From Clostridiales bacterium (lineage in GTDB: Bacteria; Bacillota; Clostridia; Peptostreptococcales; Anaerovoracaceae), in assembly GCA_022766365.1 (NCBI GenBank), contig JALENW010000033.1:1-64000 (forward strand): a stretch of 64,000 nucleotides of DNA, read 5' to 3'. Positions 17,687 to 27,000 of the stretch are shown piece after piece. The notes beneath the pieces are model-generated. The model was not told where the DNA came from and searched no databases. It saw only the letters and a list, made by a program, of their open reading frames with translations. A program made the translations under genes and the position numbers. How positions within the stretch are numbered: position 1 is the stretch's first letter; the number at the start of each line of letters is the position of its first letter.

Positions 17687-18349
17687 ATGATTGGTGTATA
17701 TAACTATACGGTTGTGCTCACATATCTCAGCGTGGTTTCAGCTGCAGCCGGAATGATGTTTGCGGTTAACGGGCATTTCAGAATGGCTCTCGTGTGTCTT
17801 GCACTTTCGGGCTTGTTTGACATGTTTGATGGGAAGGTGGCAAGGCGCAAGAAGAATAGAACATATGAGGAGAAGATGTTCGGTGTTCAAATCGATTCTC
17901 TCTGTGATTGCATAGCATTCGGATTTTATCCTGCAATCTATTGTTACCTTATAGGTGTCCAGGGTAAGGCGGGAATTATTGCAATAGTTCTTTATGTTAT
18001 CGCTGCTGTTATAAGGCTGGCTTATTTCAACGTCTTGGAAATTTCAAAAGGTCAGGATGGAGAAGGTGGTACAAAATATTATCACGGCTTGCCGGTCACT
18101 TCGATTTCTGTTATTCTGCCAATTGTTTTTTTACTGAATTTCATCACTTCTGATAAAGTGTTTTATTGGATTTTGGTCGTTACCCTTCTTGGAACAGGGA
18201 CTGCTTTTGTGTGGGATTTCAAGTTCAGAAAGCCGACCAATAAGGAACTGTTCATAATTGTCGGAATAGTAGCTTTTGTTCTCGTTGCCAGCTTGTTGTA
18301 CAAGAGGTATATTCCTGCTTCTCCGCCTGTGGAGTTTGTGCAACTGTAG
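17687..18349 (+). CDS. pssA: CDP-diacylglycerol--serine O-phosphatidyltransferase
   Basis: This membrane enzyme makes phosphatidylserine from CDP-diacylglycerol and serine. The 220-residue protein carries the CDP-alcohol phosphotransferase signature: DGKVAR, then GVQIDSLCD (D-G-x2-A-R...G-x3-D-x3-D), with a slightly longer gap than usual. Several hydrophobic helices follow. The gene begins two bases after the flippase-like gene and is followed by psd, so phosphatidylserine would be converted to phosphatidylethanolamine. Confidence 0.93.
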   Translation: MIGVYNYTVVLTYLSVVSAAAGMMFAVNGHFRMALVCLALSGLFDMFDGKVARRKKNRTYEEKMFGVQIDSLCDCIAFGFYPAIYCYLIGVQGKAGIIAIVLYVIAAVIRLAYFNVLEISKGQDGEGGTKYYHGLPVTSISVILPIVFLLNFITSDKVFYWILVVTLLGTGTAFVWDFKFRKPTNKELFIIVGIVAFVLVASLLYKRYIPASPPVEFVQL

Positions 18350-18560
18350 TCTGAGTGCTCTTTACTTGGAATACCCATAGAATACGCATATCAAATGTTG
18401 AAGTACGCTATTTTACCGGATTCAGTGATGTGATCGGGATAGTCGGGCATTGCAGAAGATTTGTGCAGGGTGCGTTAGATTGTCGGAAAAATCAGCTTTC
18501 TCTGACAGGCCGGCTTTTGCAGTTTTGATTTGAAGTTGGATTTTCTGTATGGGAGGTCTT

Positions 18561-19445
18561 ATGAAATATAAAGATAGACAGGGAAACTTTTTGCAAGATG
18601 ACGAGACTCAGGAAAAGATAATAAGGTTTCTTTACGGAACTTATCCGGGTCAGAAAATTCTTCCCTCATTAACTCACAAAAGATTATCAAAATGTGTAGG
18701 AGGGTTTCTTTCAACGAAGGTATCTGCTTTGCTGATACCGTATTTTGTTAAGAGAAATAATATAAACCCGAGGGATTTTGAAATGTCGGGTCATAAATCC
18801 TTCAATGATTTTTTTACAAGGCGACTTGCTCCGGGTGCAAGGGAAGTGGATATGAGGCCTGAAGTGCTTATTTCTCCTTGCGATTCAAAGCTTATGGTCT
18901 ATCCTATTGAAGAATCACAAGGACACAGAAGATCGAGGTTTACAATAAAAGGAATACAGTACAATATGGAAGGACTCACTCAGAGCATGAAACTTGCTGA
19001 AGTTTTTGCAGGTGGGAAACTTCTGGTATTCCGGCTTGCCGTGGACGATTACCACAGATATTGCTATGTGGACAACGGGGATAAATCTCAAAACTATAGA
19101 ATAAGAGGGGCTTTTCACACAGTTAATCCTGCTGCTTGTGAGAAAGTTGCTGTTTACAAAGAAAATGAACGTGTCATTTCCATTTTGAAAAGTGAGAATT
19201 TCGGTATCGTCATGATGATGGAAGTGGGAGCTATGATGGTTGGAAGAATTATCAATTATGACGGACCGACGTATGTGAAAAAAGGAATGGAAAAGGGAAT
19301 GTTCCGGTTTGGTGGTTCAACGATAATACTAGCCTTCCAAAAGGGTATGGTTGAGCTCGACCGAGATATTATGCTTAACAGCCAGCAAGGCATAGAGACC
19401 AAGGTAAGCTACGGGGAGAAAATTGGGAGAAGGGTATACAGGTAA
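18561..19445 (+). CDS. psd: Phosphatidylserine decarboxylase proenzyme
   Basis: A pyruvoyl enzyme that decarboxylates phosphatidylserine to phosphatidylethanolamine. The 294-residue protein has the class II features: ISPCDSKL, the VDDYHRY histidine region and the self-cleavage motif GGST (here FGGSTI) near residue 255, where the serine becomes the pyruvoyl group. GGGAGG before the ATG at 18561 favours that start over 18549. A 210-base gap separates it from pssA, so it may have its own promoter. Confidence 0.93.
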   Translation: MKYKDRQGNFLQDDETQEKIIRFLYGTYPGQKILPSLTHKRLSKCVGGFLSTKVSALLIPYFVKRNNINPRDFEMSGHKSFNDFFTRRLAPGAREVDMRPEVLISPCDSKLMVYPIEESQGHRRSRFTIKGIQYNMEGLTQSMKLAEVFAGGKLLVFRLAVDDYHRYCYVDNGDKSQNYRIRGAFHTVNPAACEKVAVYKENERVISILKSENFGIVMMMEVGAMMVGRIINYDGPTYVKKGMEKGMFRFGGSTIILAFQKGMVELDRDIMLNSQQGIETKVSYGEKIGRRVYR

Positions 19446-19615
19446 TATTGTATTTAGCCTTCATTAGAATAATTATCGTAACTCATCGATAAACTTGTGT
19501 TTTGGATAATACAATCAAGGTTTTGTGGGAATTTGCCTTGAAATCAATACTTAAATATTCATAAAGTAGAACAGATCAACCTTAAATGATATTATGCTAT
19601 ACATATATATTAAAT

Positions 19616-19647
19616 AAAGCCTCGAATATTGACAATTCGAGGCTTTT
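19616..19647 (+). terminator. Terminator hairpin in the leader of the polysaccharide operon
   Basis: A perfect 11-bp stem (AAAGCCTCGAA with TTCGAGGCTTT) and a nine-base loop run into TTTTG. It is about 170 bases after psd but only 20 bases before the ATG of the first polysaccharide gene, so any promoter for that operon upstream of it would be interrupted. Either the operon promoter overlaps the hairpin or the hairpin is an attenuator relieved by antitermination. Confidence 0.8.
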
Positions 19648-19666
19648 GATATAAAATTAGGTGGTT

Positions 19667-21544
19667 ATGAATAAGAAAATAAATGTGGATAGATTTTTTT
19701 TAAATAAGTGGGATAGCTCTAGAATTTTCAGAATTTTCCTTTTATTATATGATGTGGTTGTCATCTATTTCAGCTCTATTTTAGCTATGATGGCCAGGTT
19801 TAACGCATCGATATCAGGGATTCCTGATGTTTATTATGATGCGATTAAAGGAATGGCTATATACAATATCTTGTTCACTATTATCGTTATATATTTGTGC
19901 AGACTGTACAATAGTATCTGGCGATTCGCCAGTCTTAAGGAGATTTTTTATATTGCAGTTGCGACTTTGATCTCAACAGTTGCAAATTTTATGGTTTATT
20001 TTGGATTTTCAATTCCAATTTTTAGATCCTATTTCCCTTTATATTTCTTAATCCTTTTTTCTTTCTTATTTATCGGCCGATTTTCCTATCGATTCGTGAG
20101 AACCATATATAGAAAGAATTTCTTTAATGGCCCCAAAAAGAATATAATGGTTGTCGGAGCCGGTGATGCCGGGAATTTAGTCATAAGAGAACTTGAAATC
20201 AGCAATCAACTGGAATCTCAAGTTGTCTGTGCAGTAGATGATGATAAGAGAAAACATGGAACATATATCCAGGGAATCAAAGTATGCGGTGGAAGAGAGA
20301 AAATTGTAGAGTTAGCTAAGCGATACAATGTTGATGAAATAATTATCGCAATGCCGAGTGTACAAAAAAAAGAAATCAAGGATATAGTAAACCATTGCCA
20401 AGAAACAGATTGTAAAGTTAAGATTCTCCCCGGAATGTACCAGCTTGTAAGCGGGGAAGTTGAAATTTCCAAACTCAGGAATATACAGATTGAAGATTTA
20501 CTCGGAAGAGATCCGATTAAAGCTAACTCAAAGGAAATAGGCGTATATGTAGCTGAGAAAACCATACTGGTAACAGGAGCGGGAGGTTCCATAGGCAGTG
20601 AACTTTCAAGACAGATCGCAGCTAATTATCCGCGACAGCTGGTTCTACTGGATATATATGAAAACAGTCTGTATGATATAGAAAGAGAACTTGAAAAGAA
20701 TTTTCCAAACTTAAACCTGGTTACTCTTGTAGGGTCAGTTAGAAATCGTTCCAGATTGTCTTACATATTTGAAGAATATAAGCCGGATTTAATTTTTCAT
20801 GCTGCGGCGCACAAACATGTTCCGCTTATGGAAGATAGCCCGAATGAAGCTATCAAGAACAATGTATTTGGTACAATGGAACTTTGCAGAGCAGCAGACA
20901 AATATGGTGCTGAAAAATTAGTGCTAATATCAACTGATAAAGCTGTAAATCCAACAAATGTCATGGGAGCTTCCAAAAGAATATGTGAGATGTTGATTCA
21001 GTATTATAATGAAAAAAGCAATACAAATTATGTAGCTGTACGTTTTGGAAATGTTCTCGGTAGTAATGGAAGTGTAATACCTTATTTTAAGAAGCAAATT
21101 GCTGAGGGTGGACCGGTTACGGTAACACACCCTGATATTATCAGATATTTTATGACTATCCCGGAAGCTGTGTCACTTGTCTTGAAAGCAGGAGCAAGTG
21201 CGGATGGTGGAGAAATCTTCGTTTTAGATATGGGTGAGCCTGTCAAGATCCTTGATCTTGCTAAGAATATGATAAAATTAAGCGGACACGAGGTTGGGAC
21301 TGATATAGAGATTGTCTTTACCGGATTACGACCAGGCGAGAAACTTTATGAGGAGCTACTGATGGACGAAGAAGGTCTCGAAAGAACTGAAAACGAACTC
21401 ATACATATAGGAAAACCCATACAATTTGATAAAAAACATTTTGAGGCCGGTCTTAGGAAACTTTACAGAATTGCTTATGGCGAAAAAGATGGTATCAGAA
21501 AGGCTATCAAAGAAATTGTACCAACATATAGGGGGAAGATTTAA
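19667..21544 (+). CDS. UDP-GlcNAc 4,6-dehydratase, membrane-bound CapD/PglF/FlaA1-like
   Basis: The 625-residue protein should convert UDP-GlcNAc to the 4-keto-6-deoxy sugar that feeds 4-amino sugar synthesis. It has four N-terminal membrane segments (about residues 15-140). A first Rossmann-like domain (VVGAGDAGNLVIREL) follows. The C-terminal SDR domain starts with VTGAGGSIGSELSRQ and contains STDKAVNPTNVMGASK. GGTGG precedes the ATG at 19667; a GTG lies six bases earlier. It opens a 15-gene plus-strand operon and is separated by one base from the aminotransferase that would use its product. Confidence 0.92.
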   Translation: MNKKINVDRFFLNKWDSSRIFRIFLLLYDVVVIYFSSILAMMARFNASISGIPDVYYDAIKGMAIYNILFTIIVIYLCRLYNSIWRFASLKEIFYIAVATLISTVANFMVYFGFSIPIFRSYFPLYFLILFSFLFIGRFSYRFVRTIYRKNFFNGPKKNIMVVGAGDAGNLVIRELEISNQLESQVVCAVDDDKRKHGTYIQGIKVCGGREKIVELAKRYNVDEIIIAMPSVQKKEIKDIVNHCQETDCKVKILPGMYQLVSGEVEISKLRNIQIEDLLGRDPIKANSKEIGVYVAEKTILVTGAGGSIGSELSRQIAANYPRQLVLLDIYENSLYDIERELEKNFPNLNLVTLVGSVRNRSRLSYIFEEYKPDLIFHAAAHKHVPLMEDSPNEAIKNNVFGTMELCRAADKYGAEKLVLISTDKAVNPTNVMGASKRICEMLIQYYNEKSNTNYVAVRFGNVLGSNGSVIPYFKKQIAEGGPVTVTHPDIIRYFMTIPEAVSLVLKAGASADGGEIFVLDMGEPVKILDLAKNMIKLSGHEVGTDIEIVFTGLRPGEKLYEELLMDEEGLERTENELIHIGKPIQFDKKHFEAGLRKLYRIAYGEKDGIRKAIKEIVPTYRGKI

Positions 21545-21545
21545 A

Positions 21546-22754
21546 ATGAACATACCATTTTCACCACCGGACATATCAGAATTAGAAATTCGGGAAGTCG
21601 TTGAAGCATTGAAGTCCGGTTGGATAACAACAGGTCCAAGAACCAAGGAATTCGAAAAGTGCATTGCTGAGTATATTGGTACTAGTAAAGCTGTCTGCTT
21701 AAATTCTGCTACAGCTGCTTTAGAGTTAACATTGAGAATAATTGGAATTAAGCCAGGAGATGAAATAATAACTTCTGCATATACATACACTGCAAGTGCA
21801 TCAGTTGTTGAACACATAGGAGCAAAACTTGTTTTAATAGACACAGATGGTGAAACGTTTGAGATGGATTATGACAAGTTAGAAGCGGCAATTACTCCTA
21901 AAACTAAGGTTGTCATACCTGTAGATATAGGAGGTAAACTATGCGATTATGATAGGATTCAAGAAATTGTTCATAGAAAGTCAGCTTTATTTAATGCTGA
22001 ATCAAAAATACAGGAATCAATTAATCGTATAGCTATAGTAGCAGATTCTGCCCACGGATTTGGTGCGACATACAACAATATGTTAAGTGGTAATTTTGCC
22101 GATTTCACAACATTTAGTTTCCATGCTGTAAAGAATTTAACTACAGCTGAAGGCGGTGCGGTAGTGTGGAAGGATATGAAAGAGATAGACAATGAATGGT
22201 TATATAATGAGTATATGCTTGCATCTCTTCATGGACAGAGTAAAGACGCACTTGCTAAGACAAAATTGGGCGCCTGGGAATATGATATAGTATATCCTGC
22301 GTATAAGTGCAATATGACAGATATTAATGCTGCTATTGGCCTTAAACAACTGGAACGCTATGAAGACCTTTTAGCGAGAAGAAGACATATAATAGGTAGG
22401 TATGACAAGAGCTTTATTGCAAAAGGGTTTAAACCTCTGATACATTTTACTCAAGAGAGTAAGTCGAGCGGACATTTGTATCTTCTGAGAATTCCGGGTA
22501 TTTCTGAGGAACAGAGAAATCAGATAATAATAAAGATGGCTGAAAGAGGTGTAGCTACAAATGTTCATTATAAACCCTTACCAATGATGACAGCGTATAA
22601 GAAACTTGGATTTAAAATTGCTGATTATCCAAATGCTTATCATACATATGAAAACGAAATAACCTTACCACTTCATACTAAGTTATCGGATGAAGATGTA
22701 GAGTATATAATTGCAAATTTGGTTGAAATTACAGAAAATATGAGGCTATTTTAA
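21546..22754 (+). CDS. PLP sugar aminotransferase, WcfR/PglE-like
   Basis: A DegT/DnrJ/EryC1-family enzyme (402 residues) expected to put an amino group on the 4-keto sugar made by the preceding dehydratase. The PLP lysine lies in FSFHAVKNLTTAEGG. A middle insertion (CDYDRIQEIVHRKSALF and following) resembles enzymes that form the 4-amino-trideoxygalactose of zwitterionic capsules, from memory of that family. GGGGAAG lies before the ATG at 21546. The reading frame continues upstream inside the dehydratase gene, but the family start MNIPFSPPDI fixes the beginning. Confidence 0.9.
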   Translation: MNIPFSPPDISELEIREVVEALKSGWITTGPRTKEFEKCIAEYIGTSKAVCLNSATAALELTLRIIGIKPGDEIITSAYTYTASASVVEHIGAKLVLIDTDGETFEMDYDKLEAAITPKTKVVIPVDIGGKLCDYDRIQEIVHRKSALFNAESKIQESINRIAIVADSAHGFGATYNNMLSGNFADFTTFSFHAVKNLTTAEGGAVVWKDMKEIDNEWLYNEYMLASLHGQSKDALAKTKLGAWEYDIVYPAYKCNMTDINAAIGLKQLERYEDLLARRRHIIGRYDKSFIAKGFKPLIHFTQESKSSGHLYLLRIPGISEEQRNQIIIKMAERGVATNVHYKPLPMMTAYKKLGFKIADYPNAYHTYENEITLPLHTKLSDEDVEYIIANLVEITENMRLF

Positions 22755-22756
22755 AC

Positions 22757-23443
22757 ATGAAGTTGAGAGATTGGTCAGAGATTCCTGCCGACCTAAAGAA
22801 CCGACATGTGAAAGAATATTATGATATGCTTTCGCACAATAGATCTTATTTGATTCATAAGAGAATTTGCGATATTGTGCTATCACTCATTCTTATTGTA
22901 ATTTTATCCCCATTGCTTATTTTGTTAGCAATTATAATAAAACTTGATTCACGTGGGCCCGTATTTTACAGACAGGAAAGAATCACTCAATATGGCAGAA
23001 AGTTCAGAATTTTTAAGTTCCGCTCGATGGTGATGAATGCTGATAAGATTGGAAGTCATGTTACTGTTAAAGATGATGTAAGAATTACAAAAGTTGGCAA
23101 AACAATAAGGCGATTACGACTTGATGAGCTACCACAGCTGTTCAATATTTTATCAGGAGAAATGACCTTTGTGGGAACACGGCCCGAGGCGACAAAATAT
23201 GTTAATTACTATACAGATGAGATGAAAGCTACGCTCCTGCTACCTGCGGGAGTCACATCTCTTGCAAGCATAGAGTTTAAGGATGAGGCGAAAATTTTAG
23301 ATGGAGCAAGTGAGCCGGATAAAGTTTATGTAAGGAACGTTTTGCCTGAGAAAATGAAGTATAATCTCGAAGCTCTTAAGCAATGCAGTATTCGGCAAGA
23401 TGCAAAATTGATATTTAAGACTGCACTGGCAGTTATAAGGTGA
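22757..23443 (+). CDS. Initiating phosphoglycosyl transferase (PglC/WcaJ-like)
   Basis: This membrane enzyme links the first sugar-1-phosphate to undecaprenyl phosphate. The 228-residue protein has one hydrophobic segment (about residues 38-62), then the monotopic PGT motifs KFRSMVMNAD, LRLDELPQLFNIL and VGTRPEA. It starts two bases after the aminotransferase, so the 4-amino sugar is the likely first residue of the repeat unit. Short length and one membrane segment place it with PglC-type rather than five-helix WbaP-type enzymes. Confidence 0.93.
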   Translation: MKLRDWSEIPADLKNRHVKEYYDMLSHNRSYLIHKRICDIVLSLILIVILSPLLILLAIIIKLDSRGPVFYRQERITQYGRKFRIFKFRSMVMNADKIGSHVTVKDDVRITKVGKTIRRLRLDELPQLFNILSGEMTFVGTRPEATKYVNYYTDEMKATLLLPAGVTSLASIEFKDEAKILDGASEPDKVYVRNVLPEKMKYNLEALKQCSIRQDAKLIFKTALAVIR

Positions 23444-23447
23444 AAAA

Positions 23448-24707
23448 TTGAATCTTTGGATTGTTAATCATTATGCAATACCTCCATCACTTGGAGGTTT
23501 AAACAGACATTATTATTTTAGCAAATATCTCCGAGGGGAAAAAGTAAATACAAGAATTTTTTCCTCAAGCAAAATACATAATTCACATGTGAATTTTAAT
23601 ACAGGAGATTTATATAACGAAGAAAATATAGATGGGGTTGATTATACATTTATAAAAACATCCGGCTATAAGGGAAATGGATTGAAAAGGATTTTTTCAT
23701 TTCTTCAGTTCTCGTATAATTGCCTGAAAACTATGAGAATTCTAATCAAAGGAGAAAGACCTGATATTATCTATGCATCATCTCCTGAGCTGTTTTCCAC
23801 AGCTGTTGCATTAGAATTTGGACTAAGGAACGATATTCCTACTGTGGTTGAGATACGCGATCTATGGCCGGAGAGTGTTGTGGAATATACGCGATTAACT
23901 AGGAAAAATCCCATAATAAGGATTTTATACAGGCTTGAAAGATGGATATATGAAAAAGCTGATCTTATAGTCTTCACTTTTGAGGGAGGCCCAGATTACA
24001 TTAGGATGAAAAATTGGGATAAAGAGAGTGGAGGAAACATTGATTTAGAAAAATGTAGATATATTAACAACGGAGTCGAGGTGGATAAATTCGATCAATA
24101 TGCGAAGGAATTCACTATTGAGGATTCGGATTTGCAGTCTGATAAATTCAAAGTAGTGTATACCGGATCAATCCGAAAAGTTAACTCTATAGGTCTTCTT
24201 GTGGATGCTGCAAAAATATTGACAGATGATGGCATAGATGACATTTCGATAATTGTTTTTGGTGATGGTACTGAAAAAGAAGCTCTTATTGAGAGATGCA
24301 AAAATTTAAATTTGAACAATATTGTGTTTAAGGACAGAGTAGATAAAAAATACATACCATATATACTGTCTAGGGCTAATATGAATATATTTGTAGGACA
24401 AGATGATGCTATGAATAAATACGGACTAAGTCTTAATAAACTATTTGACTATATGGCATCAGGTAAACCAATTTTATCTAACATTGAGTCTGGGTATGAC
24501 AATATAAAAAAATATGAATGCGGCATAATTGTACATAGTAATAGTGCGAAATCCATTGCTGAGGGTATTCTGAAAATAAAAACTTCAAGTAAAGCTTCGT
24601 ACGATTATATGTGTAATCAATCAAAAAAAGCTGCTGAAGATTTTGATTATAATAAGTTAAGCGGGAAACTATATAACATTCTGAATGAGTTAAAAGGAGT
24701 GCATTAA
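23448..24707 (+). CDS. GT4-type glycosyltransferase (WbuB-like)
   Basis: A cytoplasmic glycosyltransferase of 419 residues with GT-B fold features: N-terminal HYAIPPSLGGLNRHYYF, EIRDLWPESV in the middle, and a donor-binding half with VYTGSIRKVN and GLSLNKLFDYMASGKP. The pattern matches WbuB-like enzymes that add an early sugar to the lipid-linked unit. The start is TTG at 23448, four bases after the previous stop, with AAGGTG in front. Donor sugar cannot be read from sequence. Confidence 0.88.
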   Translation: MNLWIVNHYAIPPSLGGLNRHYYFSKYLRGEKVNTRIFSSSKIHNSHVNFNTGDLYNEENIDGVDYTFIKTSGYKGNGLKRIFSFLQFSYNCLKTMRILIKGERPDIIYASSPELFSTAVALEFGLRNDIPTVVEIRDLWPESVVEYTRLTRKNPIIRILYRLERWIYEKADLIVFTFEGGPDYIRMKNWDKESGGNIDLEKCRYINNGVEVDKFDQYAKEFTIEDSDLQSDKFKVVYTGSIRKVNSIGLLVDAAKILTDDGIDDISIIVFGDGTEKEALIERCKNLNLNNIVFKDRVDKKYIPYILSRANMNIFVGQDDAMNKYGLSLNKLFDYMASGKPILSNIESGYDNIKKYECGIIVHSNSAKSIAEGILKIKTSSKASYDYMCNQSKKAAEDFDYNKLSGKLYNILNELKGVH

Positions 24708-24708
24708 C

Positions 24709-25614
24709 ATGAAGATTAGTAAGCTTTTACCGAAATATCTTCCTGAATACAACTTTACTGTTATTAATGAAAAAGAATTTCAAACCCTCGGACTTGTTGG
24801 CTCAGACACCGGTGCAAGCAAATGTACTTTTATAGATCGCCCCGAGTTTAGTGATGCACTCGAGGGTGATGTGACTATGGTTATCACAACCGAGGAGATC
24901 TCACAGAGGATAGAATCTTATGATGTAGGATTTTGTATTGTAGATAATCCTAGGGTGGTTTTCTTTAAACTACACAACTCCCTTGCGGACATAGAGCCAT
25001 ATGCGAGACCTCGATTTAAGACAAAAATAGGAAAGAATTGCAAAATACATTCTTCTGTTATTATTTCTGATGAGAATGTCGTAATAGGTGATAATGTTAG
25101 GATTGACCCTTATGCAGTTATAAAGGATAATGTTATCATAGGTGACAATACGATAATACATTCCGGGGTAGTAATAGGAGACTCTGATTTTGAGTTTAAA
25201 CGTGAGGGTCATGAAATATTTGGCGTAACTCATTGTGGTGGTGTTATAATCGAGAACGATGTAGAGATACTTGCCAACTCTGGCGTTAACAAGGCTTTGT
25301 ACCCATGGGATAATACAATAATTAAAAAATATGTTAAGATTGATATGCTTTGCAATGTATCTCATGGTGTGAAAATAGGTTCCGAAACTATGGTAGTTGC
25401 TTTAAGTGGTATTGGTGGAAGGACCGTAATAGGTGATAGATGTTGGCTGGGATATGGCTGCATAATTAGAAATGGAATTACTATAGGAAATGATGCTCGA
25501 ATTAATATGGGATCAATTGTTACAAAGAACGTTGAAAATAACGAATCGGTGACAGGCAATTTTGCAATTGACCATGATAAGTTTATGGAAGATTTGAAAC
25601 GACGAGCAAGATAA
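24709..25614 (+). CDS. LpxD-like left-handed beta-helix acyltransferase, copy A
   Basis: A 301-residue protein with the two-part LpxD layout: an N-terminal alpha/beta domain (about residues 1-100) and a hexapeptide-repeat beta-helix with repeated [IV]IGDN units. The catalytic-type histidine is kept in VSHGVKIG, near KIDMLCN, matching the LpxD signature. LpxD normally N-acylates UDP-3-O-acyl-glucosamine in lipid A synthesis, yet no other lpx genes or outer-membrane genes are here. In this locus it more likely acylates an amino group of a UDP-sugar. A paralogue lies two genes downstream. Confidence 0.82.
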   Translation: MKISKLLPKYLPEYNFTVINEKEFQTLGLVGSDTGASKCTFIDRPEFSDALEGDVTMVITTEEISQRIESYDVGFCIVDNPRVVFFKLHNSLADIEPYARPRFKTKIGKNCKIHSSVIISDENVVIGDNVRIDPYAVIKDNVIIGDNTIIHSGVVIGDSDFEFKREGHEIFGVTHCGGVIIENDVEILANSGVNKALYPWDNTIIKKYVKIDMLCNVSHGVKIGSETMVVALSGIGGRTVIGDRCWLGYGCIIRNGITIGNDARINMGSIVTKNVENNESVTGNFAIDHDKFMEDLKRRAR

Positions 25615-25660
25615 TTATGCTTTTGATATAAAATGCAAGTGTGAAGGTAAGGTGTTAAAA

Positions 25661-26974
25661 ATGAAAGAAAAAATCCTAAAAAAAATAGAAGATCGAAAGA
25701 TAAAAGTAGGTGTTGTAGGCCTTGGTTATGTAGGACTGCCACTTGCAGTTGAAAAAGCAAGAGCCGGATATAAAACCATAGGTTTCGATATTCAAGATGC
25801 AAAAGTTGAAATGGTAAACAAAGGGAAAAATTATATCGGCGATATTGTAGATGATGATCTGAAGGTGTTAGTTAGTGATGGGCTTCTTTCTGCGACTACA
25901 GATTTCTCCTTTGTTAAAAATGTGGATTTTATCGCAATATGTGTTCCGACACCCCTTGATAAGCATCAACAGCCGGATATCAGCTATGTTAGGTCATCTG
26001 CAGAGCAGATTGCAACATATATGACAAAGGGCACAATAGTTGTACTTGAATCAACAACCTATCCAGGTACAACAGAAGAACTACTTAAGCCGATTCTTGA
26101 AGAAGGCTCCGGACTGAAGTGTGGTGAAGATTTCTATCTTGGCTTTTCTCCGGAGAGAGTAGATCCCGGTAATAAGGAGTTCAAGACTAAGAATACTCCT
26201 AAGGTAGTGGGAGCTATCGGCAAAGATGCAACGGAAGTTATCGCTGCAATGTACAGGGCTGTTCTTGATGGTGATGTCCATGAAGTAAGTTCACCAGCTA
26301 TTGCCGAGATGGAAAAAATTCTTGAGAATACTTACAGGAATATCAACATAGGATTAGCAAATGAAATGGCAATGCTATGTGATAGAATGGGAATTAATTA
26401 TTGGGAAGTAGTTGAGGCTGCAAGTACTAAGCCATACGGATTTCAGGCTTTTTATCCCGGCCCCGGTCTTGGAGGACATTGCATACCACTTGATCCTTAT
26501 TATCTATCTTGGAAAGCTAGGGAGTATGGCTTTCATACATCTATGATAGAAAACTCAATGATAATAAATGATAAGATGCCTGAGTATTGTGTAGAGAGAG
26601 CAAGTAGAATCCTTAACAAACAGGGCAAAGCACTTAGCACATCAAAAGTGCTAGTGCTTGGGGTTGCATACAAAGCTGACATAGATGATTACAGGGAAAG
26701 TCCTGCTATAGATGTTATAAATATATTAAAAGAAATGGGTGCTGATACGGAGTTTTACGATCCATATATTTCTGAGTACAAGCATAACGGCGATATAAAC
26801 CGTGGTATAGATTCGATTTCTCCGGAGATTGTAGCAAGTTACGATCTTGTAATGATAACGGCAAACCATACAAATATAGACTATAATATGATTCAGGAAA
26901 ATGCAAGAGCGATATTTGATACAAAGAATTCGATGAAGAATATTGCAGCAAGATCTAACATAGATGTTTTGTAG
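25661..26974 (+). CDS. UDP-N-acetylglucosamine 6-dehydrogenase (WbpA-like)
   Basis: This NAD-dependent enzyme oxidises C6 of a UDP-HexNAc to the uronic acid. The 437-residue protein shows VGVVGLGYVGLPLAVE (NAD-binding), STTYPGTTEE, FSPERVDPGN and the catalytic cysteine in GPGLGGHCIPLDPYYL. FSPERVDPGN and HCIPLDP are typical of the WbpA/UDP-GlcNAc branch rather than UDP-glucose dehydrogenase. An in-frame GTG at 25652 gives three more residues; the ATG at 25661 has AAGGTG before it. It sits between the two LpxD-like genes and two genes before a WbpB-like oxidoreductase. Confidence 0.92.
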   Translation: MKEKILKKIEDRKIKVGVVGLGYVGLPLAVEKARAGYKTIGFDIQDAKVEMVNKGKNYIGDIVDDDLKVLVSDGLLSATTDFSFVKNVDFIAICVPTPLDKHQQPDISYVRSSAEQIATYMTKGTIVVLESTTYPGTTEELLKPILEEGSGLKCGEDFYLGFSPERVDPGNKEFKTKNTPKVVGAIGKDATEVIAAMYRAVLDGDVHEVSSPAIAEMEKILENTYRNINIGLANEMAMLCDRMGINYWEVVEAASTKPYGFQAFYPGPGLGGHCIPLDPYYLSWKAREYGFHTSMIENSMIINDKMPEYCVERASRILNKQGKALSTSKVLVLGVAYKADIDDYRESPAIDVINILKEMGADTEFYDPYISEYKHNGDINRGIDSISPEIVASYDLVMITANHTNIDYNMIQENARAIFDTKNSMKNIAARSNIDVL

Positions 26975-27000
26975 AACGGAGAATATTACAACAGTTTAAG

